A DNA stretch of 64,000 bases from Poecilobothrus nobilitatus (Eukaryota; Arthropoda; Insecta; Diptera; Dolichopodidae): contig OX352772.1 in NCBI GenBank assembly GCA_947095535.1, positions 99,543,956 to 99,607,955 on the forward strand, written 5' to 3'. Numbering within the stretch: position 1 is the stretch's first letter; each line of letters opens with the position of its first letter. A model generated the notes under the pieces. The model searched no databases. It was not told the origin of the DNA and worked only from the letters and a program-made list of their open reading frames with translations. Shown here piece by piece: positions 21,945 to 32,016 of the stretch. The translations under genes were made by a program, and so were the position numbers.

Positions 21945-23646
21945 CACTGAATCCACTCGACAATCTAAGTTAGACCATTTAATTTGTTTTCTACATACAA
22001 ATTTAAACGTTTTTTATTTTTTAATTCTATTGGAAGGTCATTATATAGTTTTAAACCTTTATACGTTATCATATTTCTTGTTCTTTCATTTCTATAAATC
22101 TATAAATCATTTCTATAATATCTATAAATATCTAAAGTCATCTTTATTTCTCAAATTATATTCATGTATGTCTCTATTATACACAATTCTATTACATAAA
22201 TAATTTGGGTAAAGCCAATTTTTTATTTTAAATAAAAATATTCATATTAATTTGTTATTCAACATTTAACCATTTTAAAGTAGCCAACATTGAATGTATA
22301 GATGCATAGCGATTTAATCTCAGAACAACTCTTATAAATTTGTTCTGGAGTCTTTGCAGTCTTCCCATAATCTCAGGATTACATATAAAAATAATTGAAG
22401 AACAATATTTAAATTGAGGTTTGATCATTGTGTTATATAAATTAATTGCACATTTTAAAGATACACATTTTCTTTCTGATTTTACTAAAAAAATATACCT
22501 TTTTGGCGATCGTTTTACAAACATAATTAATATGATTCTTAAAATTCAATTTACAATCTATTATTACTCCTAAATACTTTATTTCTTCAATTATTTCAAT
22601 ATTTTTATTATCAATTACAATATTAAGGATTTCATTGTTAATTCCAACAATTATTAAACATTTAGTTTTATCAACATTTAATTTAAGTTCATTTATATTT
22701 AGCAATTTACTTAAACTATTTAAATCAATATATGTATATATATTTTAGCAAAACATTCACTTACACAAAGCATCATCTGGAAATTGAATTGATTTACCAT
22801 GTTTCGCTACTTTTTCCATATCATTAATAAATATCAAAAACAATAAAACACCCAACACACTTCCCTGTGGTACACCATGTGACACTTCGATTGGGTCTGA
22901 TAAATAACCATTCATTTTCGTTCTTTGAGTTCTTCCATACTTAAGATAAGATTTAAACCACTCCAATTCTTTTCCACATATACCATTCTCCTCAAGTTTA
23001 CATAATAAAATATCACGATTAACAGTTTCAAACGCACGCCTTAAAAACTGCCATTATTACTTTGTTGTCATGTACTGAAATTTTCTATTTTGTGATAACT
23101 AAATTCAATAATGCCAAACATCTATGTCCTCTTCTAAAGCCTGATTGATATTTAGATACTAGGCTCTTTTTTCAAAATATTCTTCGAGCTGGTTACATAT
23201 AACTTTCTCTAAAAGTTTAGCTTCTGTTAAGATGGTATTTATTGGTCGGAATTCATTAGCATTTTTGGTATTTTTAACTTTTTCTATTGGAACAACAATC
23301 ACTTCTTTCCATACCTCAGAGAAAATTCCTGATGTTATAGACTGGTTAATTATGTATAATAAGTTTTGGCCAATAAGCTCAAAAGCATCCAATAATACAC
23401 TTGCACTGAAAAAAATTTATATCACGCTTGCTATTTAGAGATTTTAAAATTAACTTTAAGTAATCAATAGTTATAATTTTAAATTTGAAAATATATGGCT
23501 TTCTTTGAATATAATTTACATAAGCTTCATATCTAATGCTTCTATTAATTTCTTTAATGCTTTCAGTAAAAAAATTAATTGGCTATGGTCATTTTATCAT
23601 TCTCTGCTCCATTATCAAAAATTATTTCACTTATTTCAGCAAAATC
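21945..23646 (-). pseudogene. LINE-b, 3' portion (reverse transcriptase to end), cut by Polinton X
   Basis: The minus strand carries a non-LTR RT. From the Polinton junction at 23,646 it reads EIIFDNGAEN, then EFRPINT, GVPQGSVLGVLLFLIFINDM, the catalytic box FPDDAL (normally FADD; changed codon 22,778-22,780), KYLGVIIDCKLNF, and a C-terminal YKGLKLYNDLPIEL ending about 21,970. Several frameshifts break it. The missing upstream coding sequence resumes at 54,203 on the other side of Polinton X. It is closely related to LINE-a at 54,438-55,540. Confidence 0.85.
23641..23646. repeat. Left 6-bp target-site duplication of Polinton X (AAAATC)
   Basis: AAAATC lies directly outside the AGTAG terminus and pairs with AAAACC at 54,203-54,208 (five of six identical). 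Polintons make 6-bp duplications. Confidence 0.7.
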
Positions 23647-24640
23647 AGTAGTATGGATATGCCGGTTCTGGTGCAGGAGGAGCTTTTTTAAAGCTTTTGG
23701 TCCTCCTAAAAGTATGCAAAAAAAAATTATTTGCATACACTCCCCCAAAAAGTATGCAAAATTAGTAAAAAGGATTGTGTCTTTGATATTTTAAATTTAA
23801 AAAGCTATACTGCTAAATATTTTAAATTAGGATAAAAATATGAAAAGTTTTTAAAGTTTGGGTTTAAAAATTTCAAACTTTGGTTTAAATACAAAATTAT
23901 TATTAAAGTTTAAACATATTTACCAAACATCAAATTTACATTCTATTATAACAATTTGAGTTCTCCTAACCTTATGCAATAAATTAGTAGGGTGAAGATA
24001 TGAAAAGCTTTTAAAGTTTGGTTTAAATACAAAATTATTATTATTAAAGTTTCACCATATTTACCAAAAGTCACATTTACATTCTATTATAACAATTTGA
24101 GTCCTTCTAACCTAATACAAAAAAGTTTCTTTGTCTACACTCGTCGGAAAGTATGCAAAAAAACGTTATGAGTAAATATGGTTGATTCTTGCTGATTTTT
24201 TAAATTTATAAAATAATTTAAAATTTAATTAAAAGTTATTGAATATTTTAAATTAAACTTAGTGGTTAGTATATCAATTATGTTTTAATTTAAAATTTAA
24301 AAAGCTTAAGCTATAGTGCTGAATATTGGTAAAAATATGAAAAGTTTTTAAAGTTTGCTTTAAATACAAAATTAAAAAAAGTTTTAAAACTTGATGTGAA
24401 TACATTTAAGTTTTAAGTTGAACAGTTGTAATTAAATAAAATATTATAACAAAACATTCCATTTAAAAGTTATTTTGTATATGTACATTTAATAAAAGCG
24501 GTTTAAATAAAACGGTAAAAATTATATTGTTAATAATATAAGCCGTGGTCATGAAATACAAAATAAAAACGTGATCATTCAAGTTAAAAGTAAAAAAAAT
24601 TAATAAAACCTAGGTTTAAAAAGTTGTTTTTTAATATTAA
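23647..24640. repeat. Left terminal inverted repeat region of Polinton X
   Basis: The outermost ~60 bases contain a GGAGCTTTTTTAAAGCTTTTGGTCC dyad. Next is TATGCAAA...TTTGCATA, a 9-bp stem. The rest is built of AT-rich modules (AAAGTTTGGTTTAAATACAAAATTATTA) that recur in inverted orientation at 38,380-39,060 and 51,980-54,180. There is no gene. Confidence 0.75.
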
Positions 24641-24687
24641 ATAACAGCATTGCATTTCTTACTAAAAGTTTATAAATTATTTTTTCA

Positions 24688-25832
24688 TTAAATAATATCT
24701 TGTTTATTTATCCATGAATCATGTTTTTTATCAAAGCCAAGCCACCAAAACTTGATTTCCTTTTTTTCTTATTATTTTTTCTACAAGGTAAACATTAGGA
24801 AGTTTAACAGATGTAAGTTCAGGTTCATAAAAACTGCCTTTTATTGGTTTTTGTGTATATTGCATGTTATTGGATCAGTTCTTTTTATTTTCGCTATTGT
24901 ATAAATTTCTGTTGACCAATTAGGTTGATAACCTTTTGCAAATATACCTTTAAATTTACTTATACGAACAAAATCTCCAACTTTGTATTTTGCTTTTCGG
25001 AATACTTTTAATTTATTGTAGACAGTTTTTAATAGCAATTTCTCATTTTTCTTTGTAACATTTTTAGGTGGAAGTTTAATTGTATGATGATATGTTGAGT
25101 TATATTTTTCTATTAGCGATGGTAGAATAGTTAACCATTTATATGTGCCTTGTAAACTAAATTGTTTCCACATCGTGTTTTTTAGGGTATGATTAAAACG
25201 TTCTACAATTGATGCTTTTAGTTCTGAATATGTATGATAATGGTTAATTTTATTTTTCCTCATTAGATTTTGAAATTTTTTGTTGAAAATTCCATACCTT
25301 GATCAGATTGTAAATTTTTTGGTTTTTTACCAGCACACTTAAAAATATTTTTCATTGCGGTTAAAACATTATCAGCGCTTTTCTTTTTAACCGGTTCAGC
25401 ATACGCAAATTTGGAAAATGTATCAATAACCTGTTAATAAATATTTATATCCCTTATTGAATTTTGCATATGGAATCATTTCAACCAAGTATCATTTAAA
25501 CCCTTTTGAATAAATTTTCTTCGTGTAAATTTTCTTCTAGCACCTCTATGAATTTCTGACACAACTTGTAACCTTGACATTATTCTCATACCATTTAATT
25601 AAATTCTCTGCAGTGATTCTATAATTTTCTATTGTATGACATCACATGTGTCTGGTCCAGAAGTAGAATTATCATATGCCCATGGACAAAGCGCAAAATG
25701 AGTACCATAAATTGAAGTGTACTTATTTACTCCAGAACAATTTTTAATGTGTTTAAGTAGATCTTATATTAGTTTCTTATGATCATTTAATAAGACGGAG
25801 GAATATATATTTAAGAACTCCTCTACTTCCAT
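24688..25832 (-). pseudogene. int: Polinton X retrovirus-like integrase with chromodomain
   Basis: The minus-strand gene starts at ATG 25,832 (EVEEFLNIYSS) and reads through an N-terminal region to RRKFTRRKFIQKGLNDTW. About a dozen bases coding for the first catalytic Asp and its neighbours are missing here (near 25,484) compared with the copy at 39,070. Then come VIDTFSKFAYAEPV, QSDQGMEF (second Asp) and KASIVERFNHTLKN (Glu). A C-terminal chromodomain remnant (WLGFDKKHDSWIN) ends at 24,688. Multiple stops and frameshifts are present. In Polintons this enzyme inserts the element; its position next to the left terminal repeat and opposite strand to the capsid genes is canonical. Confidence 0.88.
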
Positions 25833-25925
25833 AATTCAAAATGAATGTACCAAGAGTATGTTCGCTGCTTTTATATTAACTTTCAATTTGTATATTAAAT
25901 TCAGCTTCTCATCAGACACAGATCC

Positions 25926-26705
25926 ATGATTAATTTTATTCATCCATTTACAATGATGATAGCAGGACCATCTGGATGTGGAAAAACAACATTTGTGTGT
26001 AATTTAATTGAAAATATTAACAGATTGATTTACCCGAAAATTGAAACAATAAAATGGTGTAACCCAGAAATTTCTGCTGTTCCGAACAATATAGATTTTC
26101 GTGATATAGACTTTTACACCAGTATTCCGAAAGAGTTAAGAAAATAGACCTACTTTAATTAAGCTAAGTCTAGCAAGAGGAAAAATCTGCGATTTGTCTC
26201 GAGGGTTTTTGAAAAGCACTAAATATTTACAATTTAATGAAATATCTCTTGAAAATTTCCCCTGATGAAAAACGTTTTGCTTTAACAATACAATAGATAA
26301 ATTACGATAATGTTAGATTCTGCAAATAGACAAGTATGCGAACTATTTACTAAAGGTTCGCACCATCGTAATTTATCAATTGTATTGTTAACGTAAAACG
26401 TTTTTCATCAGGGGAAATTTTCAAAAGATATTTCATTAAATTGTAAATATTTAGTGCTTTTTAAAAACCCTCGAGACAAATCGCAGATTTTTCCTCTTGC
26501 TAGACAACTATATCCAGAAAATATTAAGGATTTCTTGAAAGTATATAATGAGTCAACATCAAAACCACATGGTTATATTGTGTTGGATTTAACACAAGAC
26601 ATTATTCGTATTGACGACTTATTTCGTATTAGAACTAATATTTTTTCAAAAGAATATTGTATATGCTTCTGTGATAAGAGTGATTTGAACAACAGTTGTC
26701 AAAAT
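25926..26705 (+). pseudogene. Polinton FtsK/HerA-type packaging ATPase, disrupted by an inverted duplication
   Basis: From ATG 25,926 the frame has a Walker A motif (GPSGCGKTT, residues 14-22) and runs to a stop at 26,145. The Walker B segment is missing: a 145-bp inverted copy of downstream coding sequence (26,168-26,312) sits there instead. Coding resumes with ANRQVCELFTKGSHHRN, DISLNCKYLVLFKNPRDKSQ and HGYIVLDL, the normal ATPase C-terminus, with one further stop near 26,391. The original stop is lost, so the frame runs into the next gene. In the virus-like model this ATPase packages DNA into the capsid. Confidence 0.88.
26168..26505. repeat. Fold-back inverted duplication inside the ATPase gene
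   Basis: The arms 26,168-26,312 and about 26,364-26,505 are near-identical in inverted orientation, separated by about 51 bases. The right arm is the native coding orientation and the left arm is the added copy. Confidence 0.9.
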
Positions 26706-27728
26706 ATGAAACGATTGAAGAAAAACCAACATATATTACGTGTACTAGGAAAGTGCAACAAGAAGAAATTTCGTGAAAATATTCTTAAATATTGTGATGA
26801 CGATATTATAAAAACTATTGCTGAAATTGCAATCAATATATTAAATGGAAATAATAAAATAACACCAGCACAAAAAGCAAAATTAAAAAAACATAAAAAA
26901 CAATTAAGATTCTTAGCCTGTGCAAAGAAGAGTATAAAAGCCAAACGAAAAATTTTAGTTCAACATGGCGGATTTTTACCAACTTTAATAGGAACTATAT
27001 TATCTGGTGTAATAGGAAAATTGCTCAGTATGATTGTTATGTCACCAGAAATATTTTCAAAATTTAGCAAATTATTTCAAGATGATAAAAATTTGGATAT
27101 ATTAGATCAAAAAATGAAAAAAGTTTTATATGATAAAAAATTAAAACCATTGCAAAAATGGTACTTATACCATCAAAACCTCCTCAAATATAGAATTAAC
27201 AAAAGACAAGCAAAAAGATTACCATACAAGGCTAATAATCTTACATTTGATACAGGTACTCAAACAAAATTCTTTTCTAAACGAAATGCATATACAGAAA
27301 CTGAATTTCCTAAATACAAATCAACATCAACACAGACCAATTTTGTACCTTTAGTTACTGATGATGTGTTTGAATATGACCCTAAAAAAGAACAATCAGA
27401 TATGGATCTCGATTTAACACATTACGATTTGGATGATGAAAATTCATTTAAAAAATTAGCTCGAACTGAAATGTTGAAAGATGAAAAATTAGTGGAAAGA
27501 CCATCTCTAAGCTCTGATTATCGAATGTTTGAAATACCGAGTGGTGATGTAATTACCGTTGCTATACCATCTCCTGAAAAGAAGAGGACACTGAGATCGG
27601 CCGGCAGTACAATATCCTCAACTATACTCTCACAGTTTCCTGAAACAAAAAAACGAAAACTAAAACCATTACTAAGAAGTCCAAAACTAAGAACTTCATC
27701 AACACCGGAATGGACAACATATAAATAG
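26706..27728 (+). CDS. Polinton virion-associated basic protein with GG motif and two TQT motifs
   Basis: The start is ATG 26,706, in frame with the end of the ATPase. The first ~85 residues are lysine-rich (MKRLKKNQHILRVLGKC, then ITPAQKAKLKKHKKQLR). Then comes KILVQHGGFLPTLIGTILSGVIG, a basic helix followed by a GG and a hydrophobic stretch. Comparable proteins occur between ATPase and capsid genes in insect Polintons. Adenovirus-type proteases cut after GG/GX motifs, so VQHGG could be a maturation site (inference). Further on are two copies of a TQT motif (DTGTQTK, STSTQTN) that fit the dynein light chain LC8 docking consensus, and a basic C-terminus. It is one of the few Polinton genes here without a stop. 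Function unproven. Confidence 0.75.
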   Translation: MKRLKKNQHILRVLGKCNKKKFRENILKYCDDDIIKTIAEIAINILNGNNKITPAQKAKLKKHKKQLRFLACAKKSIKAKRKILVQHGGFLPTLIGTILSGVIGKLLSMIVMSPEIFSKFSKLFQDDKNLDILDQKMKKVLYDKKLKPLQKWYLYHQNLLKYRINKRQAKRLPYKANNLTFDTGTQTKFFSKRNAYTETEFPKYKSTSTQTNFVPLVTDDVFEYDPKKEQSDMDLDLTHYDLDDENSFKKLARTEMLKDEKLVERPSLSSDYRMFEIPSGDVITVAIPSPEKKRTLRSAGSTISSTILSQFPETKKRKLKPLLRSPKLRTSSTPEWTTYK

Positions 27729-27762
27729 TGCAACATTTTATGTTTTAGAAGAATTTAACAAA

Positions 27763-28694
27763 GATGGATAGTCAAGATGACTTCTATGTAACATTGTTTA
27801 GCAATGATAATCTAAAACTATTTCCAGACAACACTTTAGCTTCATTCGAAAATAAATTACCTATTCACTTTGATTTAAGAAATGAAATTGGAAAGTTGGT
27901 CTTTCAGAAATATATCTGAACGATTTCTTACAAACAGAAGAATTTAACAAAGAGCAATGTGCTTTTATCAATATTGGGCAATATAATTTTACATAAGAAA
28001 CATTGAAAAACCTCTTGAAAAGATCAAAGTAACCAAATCTATAGGTTACACATATTATTCATATAACGATTCGGAATTACATTTGGATGATTAGAAATTT
28101 AATTTTTTACCAACGTTTATTAAAAATATAACTCCTAATCCGGGATTTACTCGCAACCAAGTTTTCAAAGAATTTTTTAATGAAGTTTTGACATATATCT
28201 CTACTCCTAAAAATTATGATGATGTAACATTTAAAAAAGTGTCAGAATCTAACCGACGCGATTTAATACGAATATCGCAGACATTTGATGAAGATAGTTT
28301 CTATATAAAAGTTAATCACAGTTATAATATCATATTAACTGAATTATTTCAACAAAAAAAAAATATAAAAAATTTCAAAATAAAATTACCTGAACTATTC
28401 AAATTAGCTGTTGCTAATAATAAAGATGAATTGAATGGAATGGGGATGATGTATTCAGATATAGTTGAATCATCTGTTTTTGGAAGTAGCAAAGTTCGTG
28501 CATTGAGAGCTATCAACATAGAAAATTGTAGAATACCTACAAATATTGAATTTGAAAATGTCCATTACATACCTATAGAAAAAAATTGTTTTGAAACGAT
28601 AGCGATTAAAATTTGCAATCAATACGGTGATGGAATAAATTTTGTTTCCAGTTACTATCCAACAAAAATTGTATTAGATTTTAAAAAGCATTGA
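27763..28694 (+). pseudogene. Polinton minor capsid (penton-like) protein, frameshifted
   Basis: The start ATG 27,763 gives DSQDDFYVTLFSNDNLKLF, the N-terminal pattern of the minor capsid protein in animal Polintons. A frameshift near 27,895, a frame change near 27,990 and a stop near 28,094 interrupt it. From about 28,097 the frame is continuous to 28,694. It includes SVFGSSKVRALRAI, FENVHYIPIEKNCFETIAI and a C-terminal FVSSYYPTKIVLDF, the typical ending with a last beta strand. It would form capsid vertices as a single jelly-roll pentamer. It lies between the basic protein and the core protein, as usual. Confidence 0.78.
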
Positions 28695-28752
28695 TTGCTC
28701 CCCAATTGAAACAATATAAATACTACTACTCAAATATGATATCCTGTCAAAC

Positions 28753-29192
28753 ATGGAAAGAGCTTACGTGAGATATTATTCCTCTCAAGTAGGTGTTGGA
28801 ATCAACTATATTGGGCCTTTATTACAATTTTATTCAGCTATACAAAAAGGTCGTGGTTTTGGAAATATATTCGGAAGTTTAATTCGTTACTTAAAGCCCG
28901 TTTTTACATCAGGTTGGGACTTAATTAAAAAAGAGGCTGTCAACACAGGTAAAAATATTTTTAATGATATATCATCTGGTGCAAACATAAAAGAAGCTGT
29001 AATTGATCAAAGCAAAGGCAGCATAAAAAATTTACGAAAATCAGTAGTTAACCAACTGCATTGTATGGTGGAAAACGAAGAGCTATAAAAAGACGAAGAA
29101 CTATAAAAAAACGAGCAATTTCTAAAAAGACACATTTGAAGTCGGAAAAACGACAAAAAAAGCATATTAAAACCTCTGATATATTCAATTAA
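28753..29192 (+). pseudogene. Polinton small core protein with basic tail (frameshift near 29,060)
   Basis: ATG 28,753 begins a product with a short aromatic N-terminus (YVRYYSSQVGVGINY), then GRGFGNIFGSLIRYLKPVF and a charged helix ending SIKNLRKS. After position ~29,060 the frame shifts, and the other frame continues with a very basic tail (GGKRRAIKRRR..KKRA) closing SDIFN at 29,192. The glycine-rich RGFG-x-F segment plus basic tail is typical of the small virion protein next to the major capsid gene in Polintons and adintoviruses. A DNA-binding or membrane-active role is inferred. Confidence 0.7.
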
Positions 29193-29195
29193 AAA

Positions 29196-30509
29196 ATGGA
29201 ATGTATGAAATCTGAACTTGACCTTTTTGCGTCATTACCCGTACAAACAAGTATCTTGCGTTCAGAAGAGGTAGCATACAATCCTTTAGCTTCTTTAGAG
29301 GCATAACCGTCAACCATTGAATTTGTTTCACTTGGAAATGGAGATACATATCGGGATTTATCCTCAACCTACATCAAATTTAAAGTTTAAATATTAAAAA
29401 AAGATGGATCAGTTTGGAGTGCAAACGATAAAATAGGAACCGGAAATGAAGCAAGGGCAGCTCCACAGCCGAGTGTTGTAAATAATTTATTATACTCTTT
29501 AATTAAACAATGTAATGTAACTCTAAATGGAAAAAACATGACTCCTTCAGACTCCTTATACCATTATAAAGCATACTTAACTACTTTACTAAATTATGGT
29601 ACAGATTCCAGTCAAACACATCTGGAAGCATCTGGTTGGGAATTGGATAAACCAAATGTAAATGATTTTAACAATTCTGGTTCTAAATCAAGACAAAAAT
29701 CATACAATAATTCTGCAATAGTAATATTAATGGAAAAATTACATGTAGATTTCTTCAATACTTCTAAATTACTTTTAAATAATGTTGACATTCGAATTGC
29801 TTTAGCATTAGAGAAACAAGATTTTTTTATTTTCTTTAACGATGCCGATGAAAGCTATTTAGAAATTCTCGAAGCTACGTTATACATGAAACATTTAGCA
29901 ATTAATCCTAGCATACTGATAGCACATAATACTGTATTGGAAAAGGCTAACGCGAAATATTTTTATACAAGAAGTGAAATCAAAACATTTACAATTCCAG
30001 CTAACACTTCCAACATATCATTTGATAATATATTTATAGGGCAAATACCAAAAGCTCTAGTATTTTGTATGCTTAATAATGAAAATTTCAATGGTAAAAG
30101 ATCAAAAAATCCATACCATTTCGATCATCAAAATCTCACACAATTTCAATTATATGTGAATGGAGTGCCTACACCAAACTCTGCAATTGAAACAAATTTT
30201 ACATTGAATAATCTTTGCAATTTTCGTGCATATTTAACATTATTTAGCGGAACAGGTATACATCATTCTGATAGAGGACATCAAATTTCAAAAGAACTAT
30301 TTTCAAAGGGTTATACAATACTGGCTTTTGATTTATCAGCAAACAGCTTGGGAACAGATACATGTCAAAGTTTATTAAACCAGGGAGTAGTAAAGATTGA
30401 AACAAGACTGAGTTCTCCATTAACTTCAACATTAACATGTATTGTGTTTGCAAAATTTGATGCTAATATAGAAATTGATAAAAATCGTAACGTTTACGTT
30501 AACATATAA
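29196..30509 (+). pseudogene. Polinton major capsid protein (double jelly-roll), two nonsense codons
   Basis: The whole gene is readable in one frame from ATG 29,196, only 3 bases after the core-protein stop, to 30,509 (437 codons). Conserved signatures include KSELDLFASLPVQTSI at the N-terminus, TIEFVSLGNGDTYRDLSSTY, NVTLNGKNMTPSDSLYHYKAYLTTLLNY, and a C-terminal end with VFAKFDANIEIDKNRNVYV. The only damage is TAA at codon 37 (29,304) and TAA at codon 65 (29,388). This is the protein that forms hexon-like capsomers. The light damage compared with PolB and integrase is notable. Confidence 0.9.
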
Positions 30510-30546
30510 AAAGGAAGTTCAGGCGACTCTTTCACCTCACTTAAAA

Positions 30547-30747
30547 ATGGCATGTGCTATAGTAGATTTATCGTTCTGTACGGATGATAACAATACAATA
30601 TTTGTAAAAAATCTTGTTGTGGTTGGAATAAAAGAAAAATGTAAAACTATTTCAAAAGAATTAAAGTATAAATTCCCAACCAGAGATTTAAAAAGAACAG
30701 AAATCAAGAATTTTTCTTTCGCATATGGACAACAACAAAACAACTAA
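30547..30747 (+). CDS. Small Polinton ORF, 66 residues
   Basis: ATG 30,547 (ACAIVDLSFCTDDNNTIFVK) runs to a stop at 30,747, overlapping the next start by 23 bases. The N-terminal pattern, AIVDLxF..NN..FVK, resembles the start of the exonuclease-like protein encoded at 32,013-32,542 (AIVNLQFVIGNNREYFLK). It may be a truncated relative. No other motif is visible. Confidence 0.5.
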   Translation: MACAIVDLSFCTDDNNTIFVKNLVVVGIKEKCKTISKELKYKFPTRDLKRTEIKNFSFAYGQQQNN

Positions 30748-30910
30748 TAATTTAACAAATTTATTGGAAAAAGTCGATATAGTCTTGACAAATGGAAAAC
30801 TTAAAGTGGAATTTTTAACAGCATACATAAATGGAAATACTCAACTAATTGATATTTCTCATTTACAAAACGATAATGAATACACTTCAGATAGAGAAAG
30901 TTTGAAATGA
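30725..30910 (+). CDS. Small Polinton ORF, 61 residues, upstream of the protease
   Basis: ATG 30,725 to stop 30,910. The product is hydrophilic with no recognised domain. Immediately after its stop the same frame continues into the protease (from 30,914), so it could be the remnant of a protease N-terminal extension rather than a separate gene. Confidence 0.4.
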   Translation: MDNNKTTNNLTNLLEKVDIVLTNGKLKVEFLTAYINGNTQLIDISHLQNDNEYTSDRESLK

Positions 30911-30913
30911 TAA

Positions 30914-31330
30914 TATAGTGCAACCAGAAAACTATTTAAAGGTGTTTTTGCTGTTGATCAAATACCGAAAAATATTTCAAAACCTGGTATTTTAGTAATA
31001 AATACCGACACTTCTGCTAAAAATGAACATATTGGCTAGAAATTTTTGTATCAGTTCAAGGCTGTGTAGAATATTTTGATTCATTTGAAAATCCACCATT
31101 ACACAGTGAGATTGTGAAATTTCTACAAAATCAATCAAAATGTTTTATTTTCAACAATAAACGTTTACAAAGTGACTTTACATAATTGTTGTGTATATTT
31201 ATGGATGCGATGTAACTGCAAGAGCATGAAACATTTTATTAATTTATTCAATACATCATCCCCACTTAAAAGCGATAAAAAAATACAAAGAATGTTTCGA
31301 AGAATTTTTAAAAAAAAAAAATGAAACTAA
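30914..31330 (+). pseudogene. Adenovirus-like maturation protease (C5 family) remnant
   Basis: The frame reads RKLFKGVFAVDQIPKNISKPGILVINTD, the start of adenain-type proteases. The expected active-site His region follows at about 31,030, where the frame shifts. The next frame has VEYFDSFENPP, matching the conserved YFDS.G..P block with the catalytic acidic residue. After another break near 31,185 a third frame has CCVYLWMRC where a CG.Y Cys nucleophile region is expected, then a basic C-terminus (RMFRRIFKK). In Polintons this protease processes capsid precursors. At least two frameshifts make it inactive. Confidence 0.75.
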
Positions 31331-31536
31331 GAACACTATTTCGAACTAATATAAATATAAATTTTTTAAATATATATTCCATCAGTTTAAAAAAAAATAA
31401 AATGGAGTTAACATCAAATATCGAAACATTTGAAAAACAAAGCAAAAGCAACAGCAGCAGCAGCAACAGCAACGAGTCACAATGAAATCTCTTATTAAGT
31501 TACATTTATTATTTGGATAAAAAACAAACAACAAAA

Positions 31537-32016
31537 ATGCAAATTGGATTTAATGTTGAAAATTTCGCTGCTACAATAATTTTCCAACGTAATCGTAAAG
31601 TTATTAGTGAAATGAATTATTTGGAGTGGTATGCATTTTATCAAGATTTTACAAGCAACCAACTCCATAAATTAAATTCAAATAAATTTTCACTAAAATT
31701 TAATTATGCTGGAGGAACAATTAAAAAACTTACATTGGAACTAGATGAGTATACCCGATTTTGTCTTATGTTAGACTTTATTAAAGCAGTGATGTCATAT
31801 AACAATGGAGCCGAATTGAATGTACGAGAATATGTATTAAAATATTTTGAGAGATGTATTGCAAAGAATAAGCTTAAACTGGAACAAGAAGATTTTTATA
31901 TTCCTATGAATTTGCATATAGCTCAATGCAACTATTCCCGGCTCTTTTATGAAATACCATTATTTATGTCTAAAAAAATATTTTGGTCAACAATAAATAA
32001 AACAAATATTTTTTAA
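31537..32016 (+). CDS. Unrecognised Polinton gene, 159 residues
   Basis: The first ATG in the frame is 31,537 (QIGFNVENFAATIIFQRN). The frame is intact to 32,016 and mixes beta-type N-terminal residues with helical, charged C-terminal ones (YVLKYFERCIAKNKLKLEQED). It follows the protease on the same strand and overlaps the end of the opposite-strand gene by 4 bases. Being intact among broken neighbours suggests it may be short-lived drift or recent. I cannot name the family. Confidence 0.55.
   Translation: MQIGFNVENFAATIIFQRNRKVISEMNYLEWYAFYQDFTSNQLHKLNSNKFSLKFNYAGGTIKKLTLELDEYTRFCLMLDFIKAVMSYNNGAELNVREYVLKYFERCIAKNKLKLEQEDFYIPMNLHIAQCNYSRLFYEIPLFMSKKIFWSTINKTNIF

Noticed and set aside
26454..27728. 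A single 424-residue protein
   Set aside because: The first 84 residues are the ATPase C-terminus. The next gene starts at its own ATG (26,706), and only loss of the ATPase stop fuses them.
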